This document shows positions 35,201-44,544 of a DNA stretch of 64,000 bases, piece by piece. This DNA comes from Rhodothermus bifroesti (GTDB lineage Bacteria > Bacteroidota > Rhodothermia > Rhodothermales > Rhodothermaceae): assembly GCF_017908595.1 (NCBI RefSeq), contig NZ_JAGKTL010000003.1:372001-436000 (forward strand), read 5' to 3'. Position numbers and translations under genes: made by a program. The notes under the pieces are model-generated. The model saw only the letters and a program-made list of their open reading frames with translations, was not told the origin of the DNA and made no database searches. Every line of letters starts with the position of its first letter. The stretch's first letter is position 1.

Positions 35201-35653
35201 ATGGGTTTTCTGGAGCTTTTACTTTTTTTGTTTGTCCTCTATTGGCTTTTGGGCGGTCGGCGTACCCGGCCTACCATACCAAAGCCTCTCCCCCAGCGCA
35301 CGCGCGATGCCGAGCTTGAGGAAGCGCTGCGAACGATTCGGGATGTTTTGCGGTCAGAACCTACTGCACCGGCTCCGCAACCCCAGCCGTCGACCTACAC
35401 AAACCAAGCTTCAGCATTTCGAAATTTAGAACAAACAGGCCCGGAGTGGCGTGCGCCGGTAGCAGCCGCGCCTGCAGCAGCACTTAAGCCGGAGCGACCA
35501 GCAGCACCCGCTACGCCTTCCTTATGGGTACAACGCTTAGCACAGCCGAAGGCCTTACAAGAGGCCTATGTAATGGCTGAATTGCTAAGCGCACCGCGGG
35601 CACGTCGGCCCTGGCGCCCCCGTATGGGCTTAGAGCACGTCCGGTTCGGATGA
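35201..35653 (+). CDS. Small single-pass membrane protein, unknown function
   Basis: A 150-residue protein with one hydrophobic helix at residues 3-17 (FLELLLFLFVLYWLLGG). A charged segment (AELEEALRTIRDVLR) and a Pro/Ala-rich linker follow. The C-terminal block reads SLWVQRLAQPKALQEAYVMAELLSAPRARRPWRPR. That last block resembles a short A-x-V-x-x-E-L-L-x-x-P tail seen at the ends of some Bacteroidota proteins, but I cannot assign a role. The 3' end overlaps the convergent membrane-protein gene by 24 nt. Confidence 0.65.
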   Translation: MGFLELLLFLFVLYWLLGGRRTRPTIPKPLPQRTRDAELEEALRTIRDVLRSEPTAPAPQPQPSTYTNQASAFRNLEQTGPEWRAPVAAAPAAALKPERPAAPATPSLWVQRLAQPKALQEAYVMAELLSAPRARRPWRPRMGLEHVRFG

Positions 35654-36121
35654 GGGCGTTTCGGAAGCGCCTTTTTTGAAAGTGGCGGCTCCCAAGATGC
35701 CTCCGAAAAGCCCCAAAATGCCCCCAATGAGGATCCCTAAGACGATGCCCCAGAAGCCCGAAAGCACTTGAGCAACGCGAAGAGCTATCTCTGCTTGTTG
35801 AGGAGACATCTGGTCAAGCTGGCCACTGGCTTCCAGCGTAGCGATTGGGTCGGCAAAAAATCCCCAATGGATTAAAAGTAGGGTTAGCAAACCTGAGATC
35901 AAGGCAGCCACTGCTCCGCTTAACAGACCCAGCAAGGCACCTTGCCCACCAGGAAGGGTAAGCTGATGCGTATTGGTGTAGTGCCACACGGTTAGGAGTC
36001 CTGCACCAGCATACCCTAGACATGCTAGGCACCCACCTAAAAACGGAATCTTAGCAATCAATGTGCTTGCAACGCCTACGATGGCGCCACCAAGCAAAAC
36101 CGAGAGGAGCTTGTCCCGCAT
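35630..36121 (-). CDS. Four-helix membrane protein, unknown function
   Basis: A 163-residue protein with about four glycine-rich hydrophobic helices (LLSVLLGGAIVGVASTLIA, CLACLGYAGAGLLTVW, GALLGLLSGAVAALISGLLTLLL, GIVLGILIGGILGLFGGILGA) and a polar tail. A soluble-looking segment, ATLEASGQLDQMSPQQAEIALR, lies between helices three and four. No characterised family was recognised. The ATG at 36121 was chosen; the frame extends to 36223 but would overlap the DUF2085 gene. It is 32 nt downstream of that gene. Confidence 0.7.
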   Translation of the reverse strand: MRDKLLSVLLGGAIVGVASTLIAKIPFLGGCLACLGYAGAGLLTVWHYTNTHQLTLPGGQGALLGLLSGAVAALISGLLTLLLIHWGFFADPIATLEASGQLDQMSPQQAEIALRVAQVLSGFWGIVLGILIGGILGLFGGILGAATFKKGASETPSSEPDVL

Positions 36122-36153
36122 AAGACATAACCAGGCTTGTGACAGAAAGTTAC

Positions 36154-36630
36154 TCAGCGGAAGATGCGAGAAAGCGGCGTTAGCCGTGTGGCCATAAGAA
36201 GCCCCGCGATCCCTCCTAGCCATAGTCCAGTGAACAGACGGCTCAGCGGTGTGCTGGACTGGAGGGAGAAGGCTTCAAGGCTCCAGTCCAGCCCAGCGGG
36301 GATCAAGGCCACCAGAAGAAGCCAGCGAGGCTCTTGGGCTGCAGTGCGCAGTCGTGCATGCACCAAAGGAAACAGCATAATCCCTAGGAAAAGCCCGGCG
36401 TAGATGCCATAGCAGCGGTGGCAGACGGCCAGTTGCACACCCTCGATCCACAGCGAGCGATCGGGAAGTTGGTGGCATACAGGCGCAAACAGCGCCATCA
36501 GCCCTGCGCGCAAAGGTGGCGCAACGAAGGGCGGCAGGGTGGCCAGCACGAGCAGCAGGCCTGTAAGCAGACAGACCAAAAGCCAAAGCCGGTTAAAACG
36601 CCGCATCCTACGCACCGTTAGGTTTGGCAT
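36154..36630 (-). CDS. DUF2085 membrane protein
   Basis: A 158-residue protein with about four helices. The DUF2085 signature is plain: FAPVCHQLPDRSLWIEGVQLAVCHRCYGIYAGLFLG, with three cysteines (CHQ, CHRC) that could bind metal or heme. Function is unknown in all members I know of. A TTG 12 nt upstream could also start the frame. It is transcribed away from the groESL regulatory region. Confidence 0.82.
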   Translation of the reverse strand: MPNLTVRRMRRFNRLWLLVCLLTGLLLVLATLPPFVAPPLRAGLMALFAPVCHQLPDRSLWIEGVQLAVCHRCYGIYAGLFLGIMLFPLVHARLRTAAQEPRWLLLVALIPAGLDWSLEAFSLQSSTPLSRLFTGLWLGGIAGLLMATRLTPLSRIFR

Positions 36631-36722
36631 AAAGCTAAGCAAGCTGGCAGGTGGATGCCAGAGAGTTTAAAAATTTCTTCATGCCTTGTAGGAACCCCTC
36701 ACGATGGGCTCGGGTTGAAGTG

Positions 36723-36749
36723 TTAGCACTCTCAACTGGAGAGTGCTAA
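36723..36749 (+). promoter_or_regulatory. CIRCE operator (HrcA binding site) upstream of groESL
   Basis: TTAGCACTC at 36723-36731, nine bases, then GAGTGCTAA at 36741-36749: an exact match to the CIRCE consensus. The symmetry extends outward (AAGTG on the left, CACTT on the right) over 36718-36754. HrcA bound here represses groES-groEL until heat shock. The site ends 67 nt before the groES ATG. No hrcA gene is present in the window. Confidence 0.97.
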
Positions 36750-36816
36750 CACTTCTTAGACGTTTTTTCACATTCCCGTGCAAGCGATCCAATAAAACCT
36801 AAACGGAGGAGCGGGT

Positions 36817-37116
36817 ATGACGAAGATTAAACCACTCGGCGATCGCGTGGTGATCAAGCCGGAACCACCGGAAGAGCGTACAGAGAGCGGTCTGTACATT
36901 CCGGACACGGCCAAGGAAAAGCCGCAGCGAGGTACAGTGATTGCCGTTGGTCCAGGGCGTGTAGAGAATGGGACGAAGATTGAAATGACCGTTAAGGAAG
37001 GGGACAAGGTGCTCTATGGCAAGTATGCCGGCACCGAAATCTCGATCGACGGCGAAGAGTACCTCATTATGCGGGAGACGGACATTTTGGGCATTATTGA
37101 GGAGTCGAAGAAGTAA
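36817..37116 (+). CDS. groES: Co-chaperonin GroES
   Basis: A 99-residue Cpn10 that caps the GroEL ring. Standard motifs are [36 protein letters not shown] (mobile loop included), [44 protein letters not shown] strong Shine-Dalgarno, GGAGG, at 36806-36810 precedes the ATG. It is the first gene of the CIRCE-controlled groESL operon. Confidence 0.98.
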   Translation: MTKIKPLGDRVVIKPEPPEERTESGLYIPDTAKEKPQRGTVIAVGPGRVENGTKIEMTVKEGDKVLYGKYAGTEISIDGEEYLIMRETDILGIIEESKK

Positions 37117-37142
37117 GCGCTGCGGTAAAGGTGGCGCTTTTT
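37115..37142 (+). terminator. Hairpin with T-run between groES and groEL
   Basis: AAGCGC at 37115-37120 pairs with GCGCTT at 37134-37139, followed by further T residues to 37142. It overlaps the groES stop codon. It could end part of the groES transcripts or be an RNA-processing or stabilising element rather than a full terminator, since groEL depends on the same promoter. Confidence 0.5.
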
Positions 37143-37176
37143 TCGTGACGTGTTGTCCGGAAAACCGGTGAGCTGA

Positions 37177-38823
<1,647 letters not shown>

Positions 38824-38840
38824 GCCGGTCTTAACATTGC

Positions 38841-38874
38841 AAGCGGGGCTGCTTCAGGGCAGCCCCGCTTTTTT
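38841..38874 (+). terminator. Terminator between groEL and dnaE
   Basis: Arms AAGCGGGGCTGC (38841-38852) and GCAGCCCCGCTT (38859-38870) around a TTCAGG loop, followed by TTTT. It ends groESL. The dnaE stop codon on the minus strand begins at 38875, so the same hairpin sits just past dnaE and may serve both strands. Confidence 0.92.
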
Positions 38875-41800
38875 ATGTGCGCATAGAGGATAGGCGACGG
38901 CTTTCAAGACGGACGGCTTCGGCGCCAAAAAGCTTCAGTGTCTGTTGCAAAAAACGGTCACTGAGCTCAACCAGGCATTGGCGACTCACCAGACGCTGGT
39001 GTCCGTTGGGGAATTGCGGGCTCAGTAGATCGAATTGCAGCTTGCAGGTCCCTGGATGCGCAGTGCACAATGCATGAAAACGCTCAATCTGCTCTACGGT
39101 CACTTGCTCTAGGTTAATTTGGACTACCAAGACTTCCACGAGCTCCCGCACCTTCCACATGGGCCAAACTTCGTCTACCAGTATTTTTACATTGCCGCCA
39201 CGTACTTCTACCTGACCTTCGACCAGGACTACGGCATCCACTTCTAAGTGTGGCAATGCACGTTCCAGCACCGATGAAAACAGCACGAGCTCGCCTTGCC
39301 CGGTAAAATCTTCAATGGCGGCAAATGCCATGGGGCGGCCGTTTCGGCCAGTTCGGCGCTGCAGCTCGGTGATAATGCCACAAATGCGGTGGCGTGGCCG
39401 GTTGGGCTGTGCGGTAAAGCCATGAGCCGATCCATTCGTATATCCATTGGCCGCACCATTGATTTCCGGCGTTGCGTCGGTAGCTTCGAGCATGCGCGAT
39501 AGCCCGGCCAGTGTGGCCGTAGCAAAGGCATTGACCTCGGCACGGTAGGCCTCAAGGGGATGGCCTGTGACATAAAAGCCGATTAGTTCGCGTTCTTCTT
39601 TCAAACACTGGGCACGTGACCAGGGCTGAACCACGGGCAAGTTGGGTTCGGGGAGGGCCGAGCGGGAGCCGCTAGCACCAAAAAGCGAAGCCTGGCCAAG
39701 AAGCTGCTCCCCCTGAAACTTCTGGGCGTACTGCAATGCCAGATCAATCGCCTCTAGCTTTTGTGCCCGGTGGCCCTCAAGATCATCCAGGGCGCCAGAG
39801 CGTACCAGGGCTTCCAGCACTTTTTTATTGACCACCCGCAAATCGACATGGCGCACCAGGTCGAAAATCGTACGGAAGGGGCCATGCTTTTGGCGTGCCT
39901 GGATGATGGCTTCAATGGCGCTCAAACCAACGCCTTTGATGGCGCCAAGGCCAAAGCGGATGCGGCCTGCTTCAACCGTAAAGTGCGCTTGGCTGTGGTT
40001 AATCGAAGGAGGCAGCAGTTCCAGACCCATACGGCGGGCTTCGTCAAGCACAACAGCCAGCTTTTTTGTGTCGCCCATTTCGCTGGTCATGGCTGCCGCC
40101 ATGAATTCGGCCGGAAAGTTGGCTTTCAGATAGGCTGTCTGGTAGGCCACAATGGAGTAGGCGGCACTATGGCTCTTGTTAAAGCCATAGCCAGCGAACT
40201 TTTCCATCATGTCGAAAATTTCGTCGGCCTTTTCGGTTGGAATGCCGTGTAGGCGCGCGGCTCCTTCGCGAAAGACTTCGCGATGCCGCTTCATCTCTTC
40301 GGGCTTTTTTTTGCCCATGGCCCTTCGCAGCAAATCGGCTTGGCCGAGCGTGTAGCCTGCAATGACGCGGGCCATCTCCATGACCTGCTCCTGATAGACG
40401 GGAATGCCATAGGTGTTTTTGAGGACAGGTTCAAGCAGTGGGTGGGGGTATTCAACCGGCTCTAGGCCATGTTTACGTGCAATGTACTTTGGAATTAAGT
40501 CCATGGGCCCTGGCCGGTAAAGCGCGTTCATGGCGATCAGATCGTCGATCGAGGTAGGTTTCAGCTTGCGAAGCCACTCGCGCATGCCTTCGGATTCAAA
40601 CTGGAAGATGGCCACCGTTTCGCCCCGCTGAAACAGTTCAAAAGTCTTGGGATCGTCAAGCGGAATTTGATCCAGGTCAAGCTCTAAACCATGGTTTGCT
40701 TTGACGAGGGCCAGTGTATCGTTGAGAATGGTAAGCGTTTTGAGTCCAAGAAAGTCCATTTTGAGGAGACCGAACTCCTCGATCCACTTGCCGTCGTACT
40801 GGGTCGTGATGGTGTCGTTGTCTTTCCCTTTGGCGATGGCGATGGGGATGTAGTCACTGAGCCGGCCTGGAGCAATGATGACCCCTGCAGCATGTACGCC
40901 TGTATGCCGGACGGAGCCCTCGAGCACTTCGGCGTAATGCAGTAACTTACGGATTTGCGGATCGCTGCTTTGCTTAAGTGCGCGAAGCTCGGGTACCTCT
41001 TCGTAGGCCTCAGCCAGTGTAACTTTAGGCCCTTCGGGGATGAGCTTGGCGATACGGTCGGCTTGTGCAAGTGGAATGCCCAGCACGCGGGCCACGTCGC
41101 GAATAGCCATTTTGGCCCCCATCGTGCCAAACGTAATAATTTGACAGACGTTTTCCCGGCCGTATTTTTGCACCACGTAGTCAATCACTTTGCCTCGGCC
41201 TCGGTCATCAAAGTCGATGTCGATATCGGGCATGGAGACGCGTTCAGGGTTCAAAAACCGCTCAAAAAGGAGGTCATACTTTAGCGGATCAATGTTCGTG
41301 ATGCCCAGGCAATAGGCCACGGCACTTCCGGCAGCTGATCCGCGCCCTGGTCCAACGCGCACCCCTAGCTGGCGCGCTGCGGTAGTGAAATCCTGCACAA
41401 TCAAAAAATACCCGGCAAACCCCATCTTTTGGATAACCGACAGTTCGAACTCCAGGCGCTCGGCAACAGCTTGAGGTAAAGGATCGCCATAGCGACGGTG
41501 CGCCCCCTGAAAGACCAAGTCGCGCAGGTAGGCATCCATGTCGCCGCCGTACTCGGCCGGGATAGGATAGTGGGGCATGAGCAGTCGGCCTAGAGGAAGC
41601 TGAAAGCGACACTTTTCGGCTACCTCAGCTGTTGTGGCCATCATCTCATCGACTAAAGAAGGAGGGATATCGGCCAGTAGGGCCTGGCGCATTTCAGCAG
41701 GGCTTTTGAGATAGAACTGGTCGTTATCAAACCGCATCCGGTTTGGATCTGAAAGGTCCTTGCCCGTTTGTAGGCAGAGCAATACGTCGTGGGCTTCGGC

Positions 41801-42430
41801 ATCGGTGCGATCGACATAGTGTACGTCGTTGGTGGCTAGCACCTTGACGCCGTATTCCTTAGCCCAGCGAAGCAAAACGGCATTGACTTTTTTCTGCTCT
41901 AGGAGGCCGTGATCCTGAATTTCGATGTAGTAATCCTCGCCAAACAGTTCCAAATACCACTCAAAGACTTTGCGTGCAGCAGCCTCGCCCTGTTCGAGAA
42001 GGGTTTGGGGAATTTCGCCTTGCAAACAGCATGTTGTGGCAATCAACCCCTCGCGATATTGCACCAAAAGCTCGCGATCGATGCGTGGCTTGTAGTAGTA
42101 GCCTTCGAGGTAGGACAGCGAAGAAAGCTTGATGAGGTTACGATAGCCAGTTTCGTTTTTGGCCAGCAAGACTTGATGGTAACGGGTGCGTTCGTTGCGA
42201 TCGAAACGACTGCCCGGTGTCAAATAAAACTCACAGCCGATAATGGGTTGGAGACCCATCTTTTCAGCGGTGCGGTAAAATTCAGGGGCACCAAACAAAT
42301 TGCCGTGATCGGTGATGGCGACAGCCGATATGTCGTAGGCAGCCGCTCGCTTCAGCAAGGATTCGATCCGGGCAGCCCCGTCAAGCAGCGAGTACTGGGT
42401 GTGGCAGTGCAGATGGCAAAAGTGCTCCAT
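38873..42430 (-). CDS. dnaE: DNA polymerase III alpha subunit
   Basis: A 1185-residue replicative polymerase of the DnaE1 type. The PHP domain (about 1-280) opens HLHCHTQYSLLDGAARIE with ITDHGNLFGA. The palm has MPDIDIDFDDRGRGKVI, which includes two catalytic Asp, with RGSAAGSAVAYCLGIT and FAGYGFNKSHSAAYSIVAY further on. A helix-hairpin-helix region and an OB fold (ICGIITELQRRTGRNGRPMAFAAIEDFTGQGELVLF) precede the C-terminal domain. A Gly/Ala/Asn-rich insert lies just before the OB fold. Length and order match DnaE rather than PolC. Transcribed towards groEL. Confidence 0.97.
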   Translation of the reverse strand: MEHFCHLHCHTQYSLLDGAARIESLLKRAAAYDISAVAITDHGNLFGAPEFYRTAEKMGLQPIIGCEFYLTPGSRFDRNERTRYHQVLLAKNETGYRNLIKLSSLSYLEGYYYKPRIDRELLVQYREGLIATTCCLQGEIPQTLLEQGEAAARKVFEWYLELFGEDYYIEIQDHGLLEQKKVNAVLLRWAKEYGVKVLATNDVHYVDRTDAEAHDVLLCLQTGKDLSDPNRMRFDNDQFYLKSPAEMRQALLADIPPSLVDEMMATTAEVAEKCRFQLPLGRLLMPHYPIPAEYGGDMDAYLRDLVFQGAHRRYGDPLPQAVAERLEFELSVIQKMGFAGYFLIVQDFTTAARQLGVRVGPGRGSAAGSAVAYCLGITNIDPLKYDLLFERFLNPERVSMPDIDIDFDDRGRGKVIDYVVQKYGRENVCQIITFGTMGAKMAIRDVARVLGIPLAQADRIAKLIPEGPKVTLAEAYEEVPELRALKQSSDPQIRKLLHYAEVLEGSVRHTGVHAAGVIIAPGRLSDYIPIAIAKGKDNDTITTQYDGKWIEEFGLLKMDFLGLKTLTILNDTLALVKANHGLELDLDQIPLDDPKTFELFQRGETVAIFQFESEGMREWLRKLKPTSIDDLIAMNALYRPGPMDLIPKYIARKHGLEPVEYPHPLLEPVLKNTYGIPVYQEQVMEMARVIAGYTLGQADLLRRAMGKKKPEEMKRHREVFREGAARLHGIPTEKADEIFDMMEKFAGYGFNKSHSAAYSIVAYQTAYLKANFPAEFMAAAMTSEMGDTKKLAVVLDEARRMGLELLPPSINHSQAHFTVEAGRIRFGLGAIKGVGLSAIEAIIQARQKHGPFRTIFDLVRHVDLRVVNKKVLEALVRSGALDDLEGHRAQKLEAIDLALQYAQKFQGEQLLGQASLFGASGSRSALPEPNLPVVQPWSRAQCLKEERELIGFYVTGHPLEAYRAEVNAFATATLAGLSRMLEATDATPEINGAANGYTNGSAHGFTAQPNRPRHRICGIITELQRRTGRNGRPMAFAAIEDFTGQGELVLFSSVLERALPHLEVDAVVLVEGQVEVRGGNVKILVDEVWPMWKVRELVEVLVVQINLEQVTVEQIERFHALCTAHPGTCKLQFDLLSPQFPNGHQRLVSRQCLVELSDRFLQQTLKLFGAEAVRLESRRLSSMRT

Positions 42431-42563
42431 AGCGTAAGGTAAAGATAGGTGAGCGCCTGCGCCGGCTCCTATAAGGAAAGACGTCGCAGCAACCCACGCA
42501 AGCCTTTCGCGAATCTTTTGCGGGGGCGCAGCGTAGCCCGAAAGCTTAAAAATAACAAAACGT

Positions 42564-43181
42564 ATGCTGACAAGGTTTTTGTACCTGGACGAGCAGTGCT
42601 TGGAGGACTTGCTGTTTGTGGATTATCTGGCACGCATCTTAAAGCAGCTCACAGCACCGCTGGTTTTGGTGCATGGAAGCGGAGGGCGTGCTGAGCAGCT
42701 GTTGGAAGCTGAAGGCTATGTGCCTCGAAGGGAAAAAGGCGTGCTCGTGGTACAGTCGGCACGGGAACAGATGCTGATTGAGCGGGGAATCCGAGAGACC
42801 AATCAGCGCCTGGTGGCTGAACTGAGCGAACGACTGGTGCCTGCCGTAGGCATTCAAGGCACCGATCGCGGACTGCTACGCCGAGAATGCGATGGGACGC
42901 TGAAGGTTGGTCGCGTTGACTGGCTGCGCACGCTGCTTGCCCAAGGCATCTGGCCTGTGCTCTCTACCTTAGCACGCGAGCATGCGCAAGCCGTCGAGGT
43001 GAATCCAGCTGAGATGCTCTCCGCTTTAGCCAAAGCTTGGCCTTTAGATGCAGCTCAAGTGCTGCTGCTTGCAGACCCCAAAACGCACCAACCGGCTGCA
43101 GCAGATGTAGCGCACCACCTTCTTCAAGAAGGCATTCCCTTGTGGGTCGGTCCCCTAGAAGCGTTACGCAAGCTACATTAA
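42564..43181 (+). CDS. Acetylglutamate-kinase-like protein with degenerate active site
   Basis: A 205-residue protein that follows the order of N-acetylglutamate kinase (amino-acid kinase fold). APLVLVHGSGGRAEQLL matches the VVHGGGP loop, RGIRETNQRLVAEL the substrate-lid helices, GIQGTDRGLLRRE the GxSGKDGxL segment, and VDWLRTLLAQGIWPVLSTLA the beta-alpha unit before the nucleotide site. The first strand with the catalytic KxGG is missing (the protein begins MLTRFLYLDEQC). The IN(I/V)NAD motif is VEVNPAEML, and the kinase's last Lys-containing segment is not evident. It may be a regulatory relative or a pseudoenzyme. It stands alone, divergent from dnaE, with no arg genes nearby. Confidence 0.6.
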   Translation: MLTRFLYLDEQCLEDLLFVDYLARILKQLTAPLVLVHGSGGRAEQLLEAEGYVPRREKGVLVVQSAREQMLIERGIRETNQRLVAELSERLVPAVGIQGTDRGLLRRECDGTLKVGRVDWLRTLLAQGIWPVLSTLAREHAQAVEVNPAEMLSALAKAWPLDAAQVLLLADPKTHQPAAADVAHHLLQEGIPLWVGPLEALRKLH

Positions 43182-43216
43182 TGCGGTTTTTTTGCGCCTT
43201 TCGCGCTACGCGCTCC

Positions 43217-43245
43217 TTGACAGTCACAGCAGCAGGTGTTAAGTT
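43217..43245 (+). promoter_or_regulatory. Candidate promoter upstream of the Hc1-like gene
   Basis: TTGACA at 43217-43222, a 17-base spacer, and TAAGTT at 43240-43245 resemble a housekeeping promoter with a poor -10 box. It lies 75 nt before the Hc1-like ATG. Bacteroidota-type promoters usually differ, so this is tentative. Confidence 0.3.
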
Positions 43246-43319
43246 GCGCATAAATTCTACCGTATCGGCTACCGATCCGGTGTGCTACTAGAGAACCTAA
43301 AACCGATGGAGGTTTAGCT

Positions 43320-43496
43320 ATGAACCGCTTTGAACAACTCCGTGATTTTGTCATGGGCCTGGAGGCTGATTTCAAAAAATTCTACGAAAAAGGCAACAAA
43401 GCAGCTGGTACGCGGGTGCGCAAAGCGATGCAAGACCTCAAAAAGCTGGCCCAAGAGATCCGCGTAGAAATTCAGGAGAAAAAGAACCAGATGTAA
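43320..43496 (+). CDS. Histone H1-like small protein (Hc1 family)
   Basis: A 58-residue, Lys/Arg-rich helical protein: MNRFEQLRDFVMGLEADFK, then KFYEKGNKAAGTRVRKAMQD, then LKKLAQEIRVEIQEKKNQM. The KFY-x-KGN-AAGTR-RK-x-Q-LK core is the Bacteroidota version of the chlamydial Hc1 family and is expected to bind DNA as a nucleoid protein. A good Shine-Dalgarno, GGAGG at 43308-43312, precedes the ATG, and a strong terminator follows, so it is a self-contained transcription unit. Its small size makes it easy to miss. Confidence 0.9.
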   Translation: MNRFEQLRDFVMGLEADFKKFYEKGNKAAGTRVRKAMQDLKKLAQEIRVEIQEKKNQM

Positions 43497-43530
43497 AGCC
43501 GCGCTTGACCGCTTCTTTTATCGAGTGCGT

Positions 43531-43561
43531 AAAAGGCTATGCGTAAGGCATAGCCTTTTTT
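43531..43561 (+). terminator. Terminator after the Hc1-like gene
   Basis: AAAAGGCTATGC at 43531-43542 pairs with GCATAGCCTTTT at 43548-43559 around GTAAG, ending in a T-run that extends to 43561. Confidence 0.92.
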
Positions 43562-43595
43562 GTTGATAGACAAATATGAAGGTATTGGTTATAAA

Positions 43596-44477
43596 ATGCT
43601 GAAAATTAAAAACTTGTTTGTAGTATTCATAGGGATATCTACACCACTGCAAGCTGCGCCACATGGTTTAGCGGATACGACACAGGTTTGGTGGAAGCGG
43701 TCGCTGGGGGCTCGGCTTTCGGCCACGCAAGCTTCTTTTAGTCATTGGGCTGAAGGAGGACTGAGCGCATTGGCCCTTTCGGGAGCAATCAATGGAACGT
43801 TTGAGCGCTTGTCGCCGGCCTGGCGCCAACTCTACGACATACGCCTCTCGCTAGGGGTGGTAAAGCAGGATACGCTAGAGCTGCGTAAGGCTGAGGATGT
43901 GATTCGGGTAGCCGCTTCTTTGCAGTATCGGGGGGATGGATTTTTTGGCTTGTTTAATCCAACGTTGTCGGCAGATGTGCGCACGCAATTTGCCTCAGGC
44001 TACAACTACACCAAAAATCCGTTTGGTGACGGACGTCAGCCACCGGTAAAGGTGTCGGACTTGTTTTCGCCGGCCATTTTTAACCAAGCCCTAGGGCTTA
44101 CCTATCAGCCCGACGGCTGGTTTCGCCAGCGGCTAGGCGTGGGTGCCAAAGAGACGGTAGTATTGCTGGAGCGTCTACGTGCACTTTACGGATTAGCCCC
44201 AAATCAAACGGTACGCTTTGAGGTTGGGGTAGAATCTCGCACAGAGCTAGACCGGCAGCTTTTTGAAAATGTGCGGCTTAAGTCCCGTCTCGGGCTTTTT
44301 GGCGCCTTCAACAAGCCTGATCTTCCGGATATGCTTTGGGAAAACCTGCTTGAAATGCAGGTCAATAGCTGGTTAGGGACGAGTTTGGAAGTGGTGGCCT
44401 TGTATGACCGGGACATCAGTCGCCGCGTGCAACTCAAGGAAGTGTTTTCGTTGGGCGTTACCATTAAGTTGATTTGA
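43596..44477 (+). CDS. DUF3078 outer-membrane-type protein
   Basis: A 293-residue exported protein. A signal peptide (LFVVFIGISTPLQAA) leads into a DUF3078 domain: WWKRSLGARLSATQASFSHWAEGGLSALALSG fits the family start with its conserved SHWAEGG. Alternating hydrophobic beta-strands and the final FSLGVTIKLI suggest a small beta-barrel. Members are almost confined to Bacteroidota; no function is known. ATG 43596 was preferred over the frame start at 43560, which lies inside the upstream terminator. It opens a run of envelope genes (protease, Plug lipoprotein, symporter). Confidence 0.85.
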   Translation: MLKIKNLFVVFIGISTPLQAAPHGLADTTQVWWKRSLGARLSATQASFSHWAEGGLSALALSGAINGTFERLSPAWRQLYDIRLSLGVVKQDTLELRKAEDVIRVAASLQYRGDGFFGLFNPTLSADVRTQFASGYNYTKNPFGDGRQPPVKVSDLFSPAIFNQALGLTYQPDGWFRQRLGVGAKETVVLLERLRALYGLAPNQTVRFEVGVESRTELDRQLFENVRLKSRLGLFGAFNKPDLPDMLWENLLEMQVNSWLGTSLEVVALYDRDISRRVQLKEVFSLGVTIKLI

Positions 44478-44544
44478 TCGCCTTGAAGGCAGGTGTTCCG
44501 AGGCATTATTCTTAGCTTGCTGCACGCCAGCGGGGCTAGAAAGC

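Noticed and set aside
36644-36661. Short inverted repeat CTGGCA/TGCCAG upstream of the DUF2085 gene
   Set aside because: Six pairs with no T-run and no known operator match; likely chance.
43560-43595. Earlier start for the DUF3078 gene
   Set aside because: It falls in and right after the terminator of the Hc1-like gene, and the signal peptide begins at 43596.
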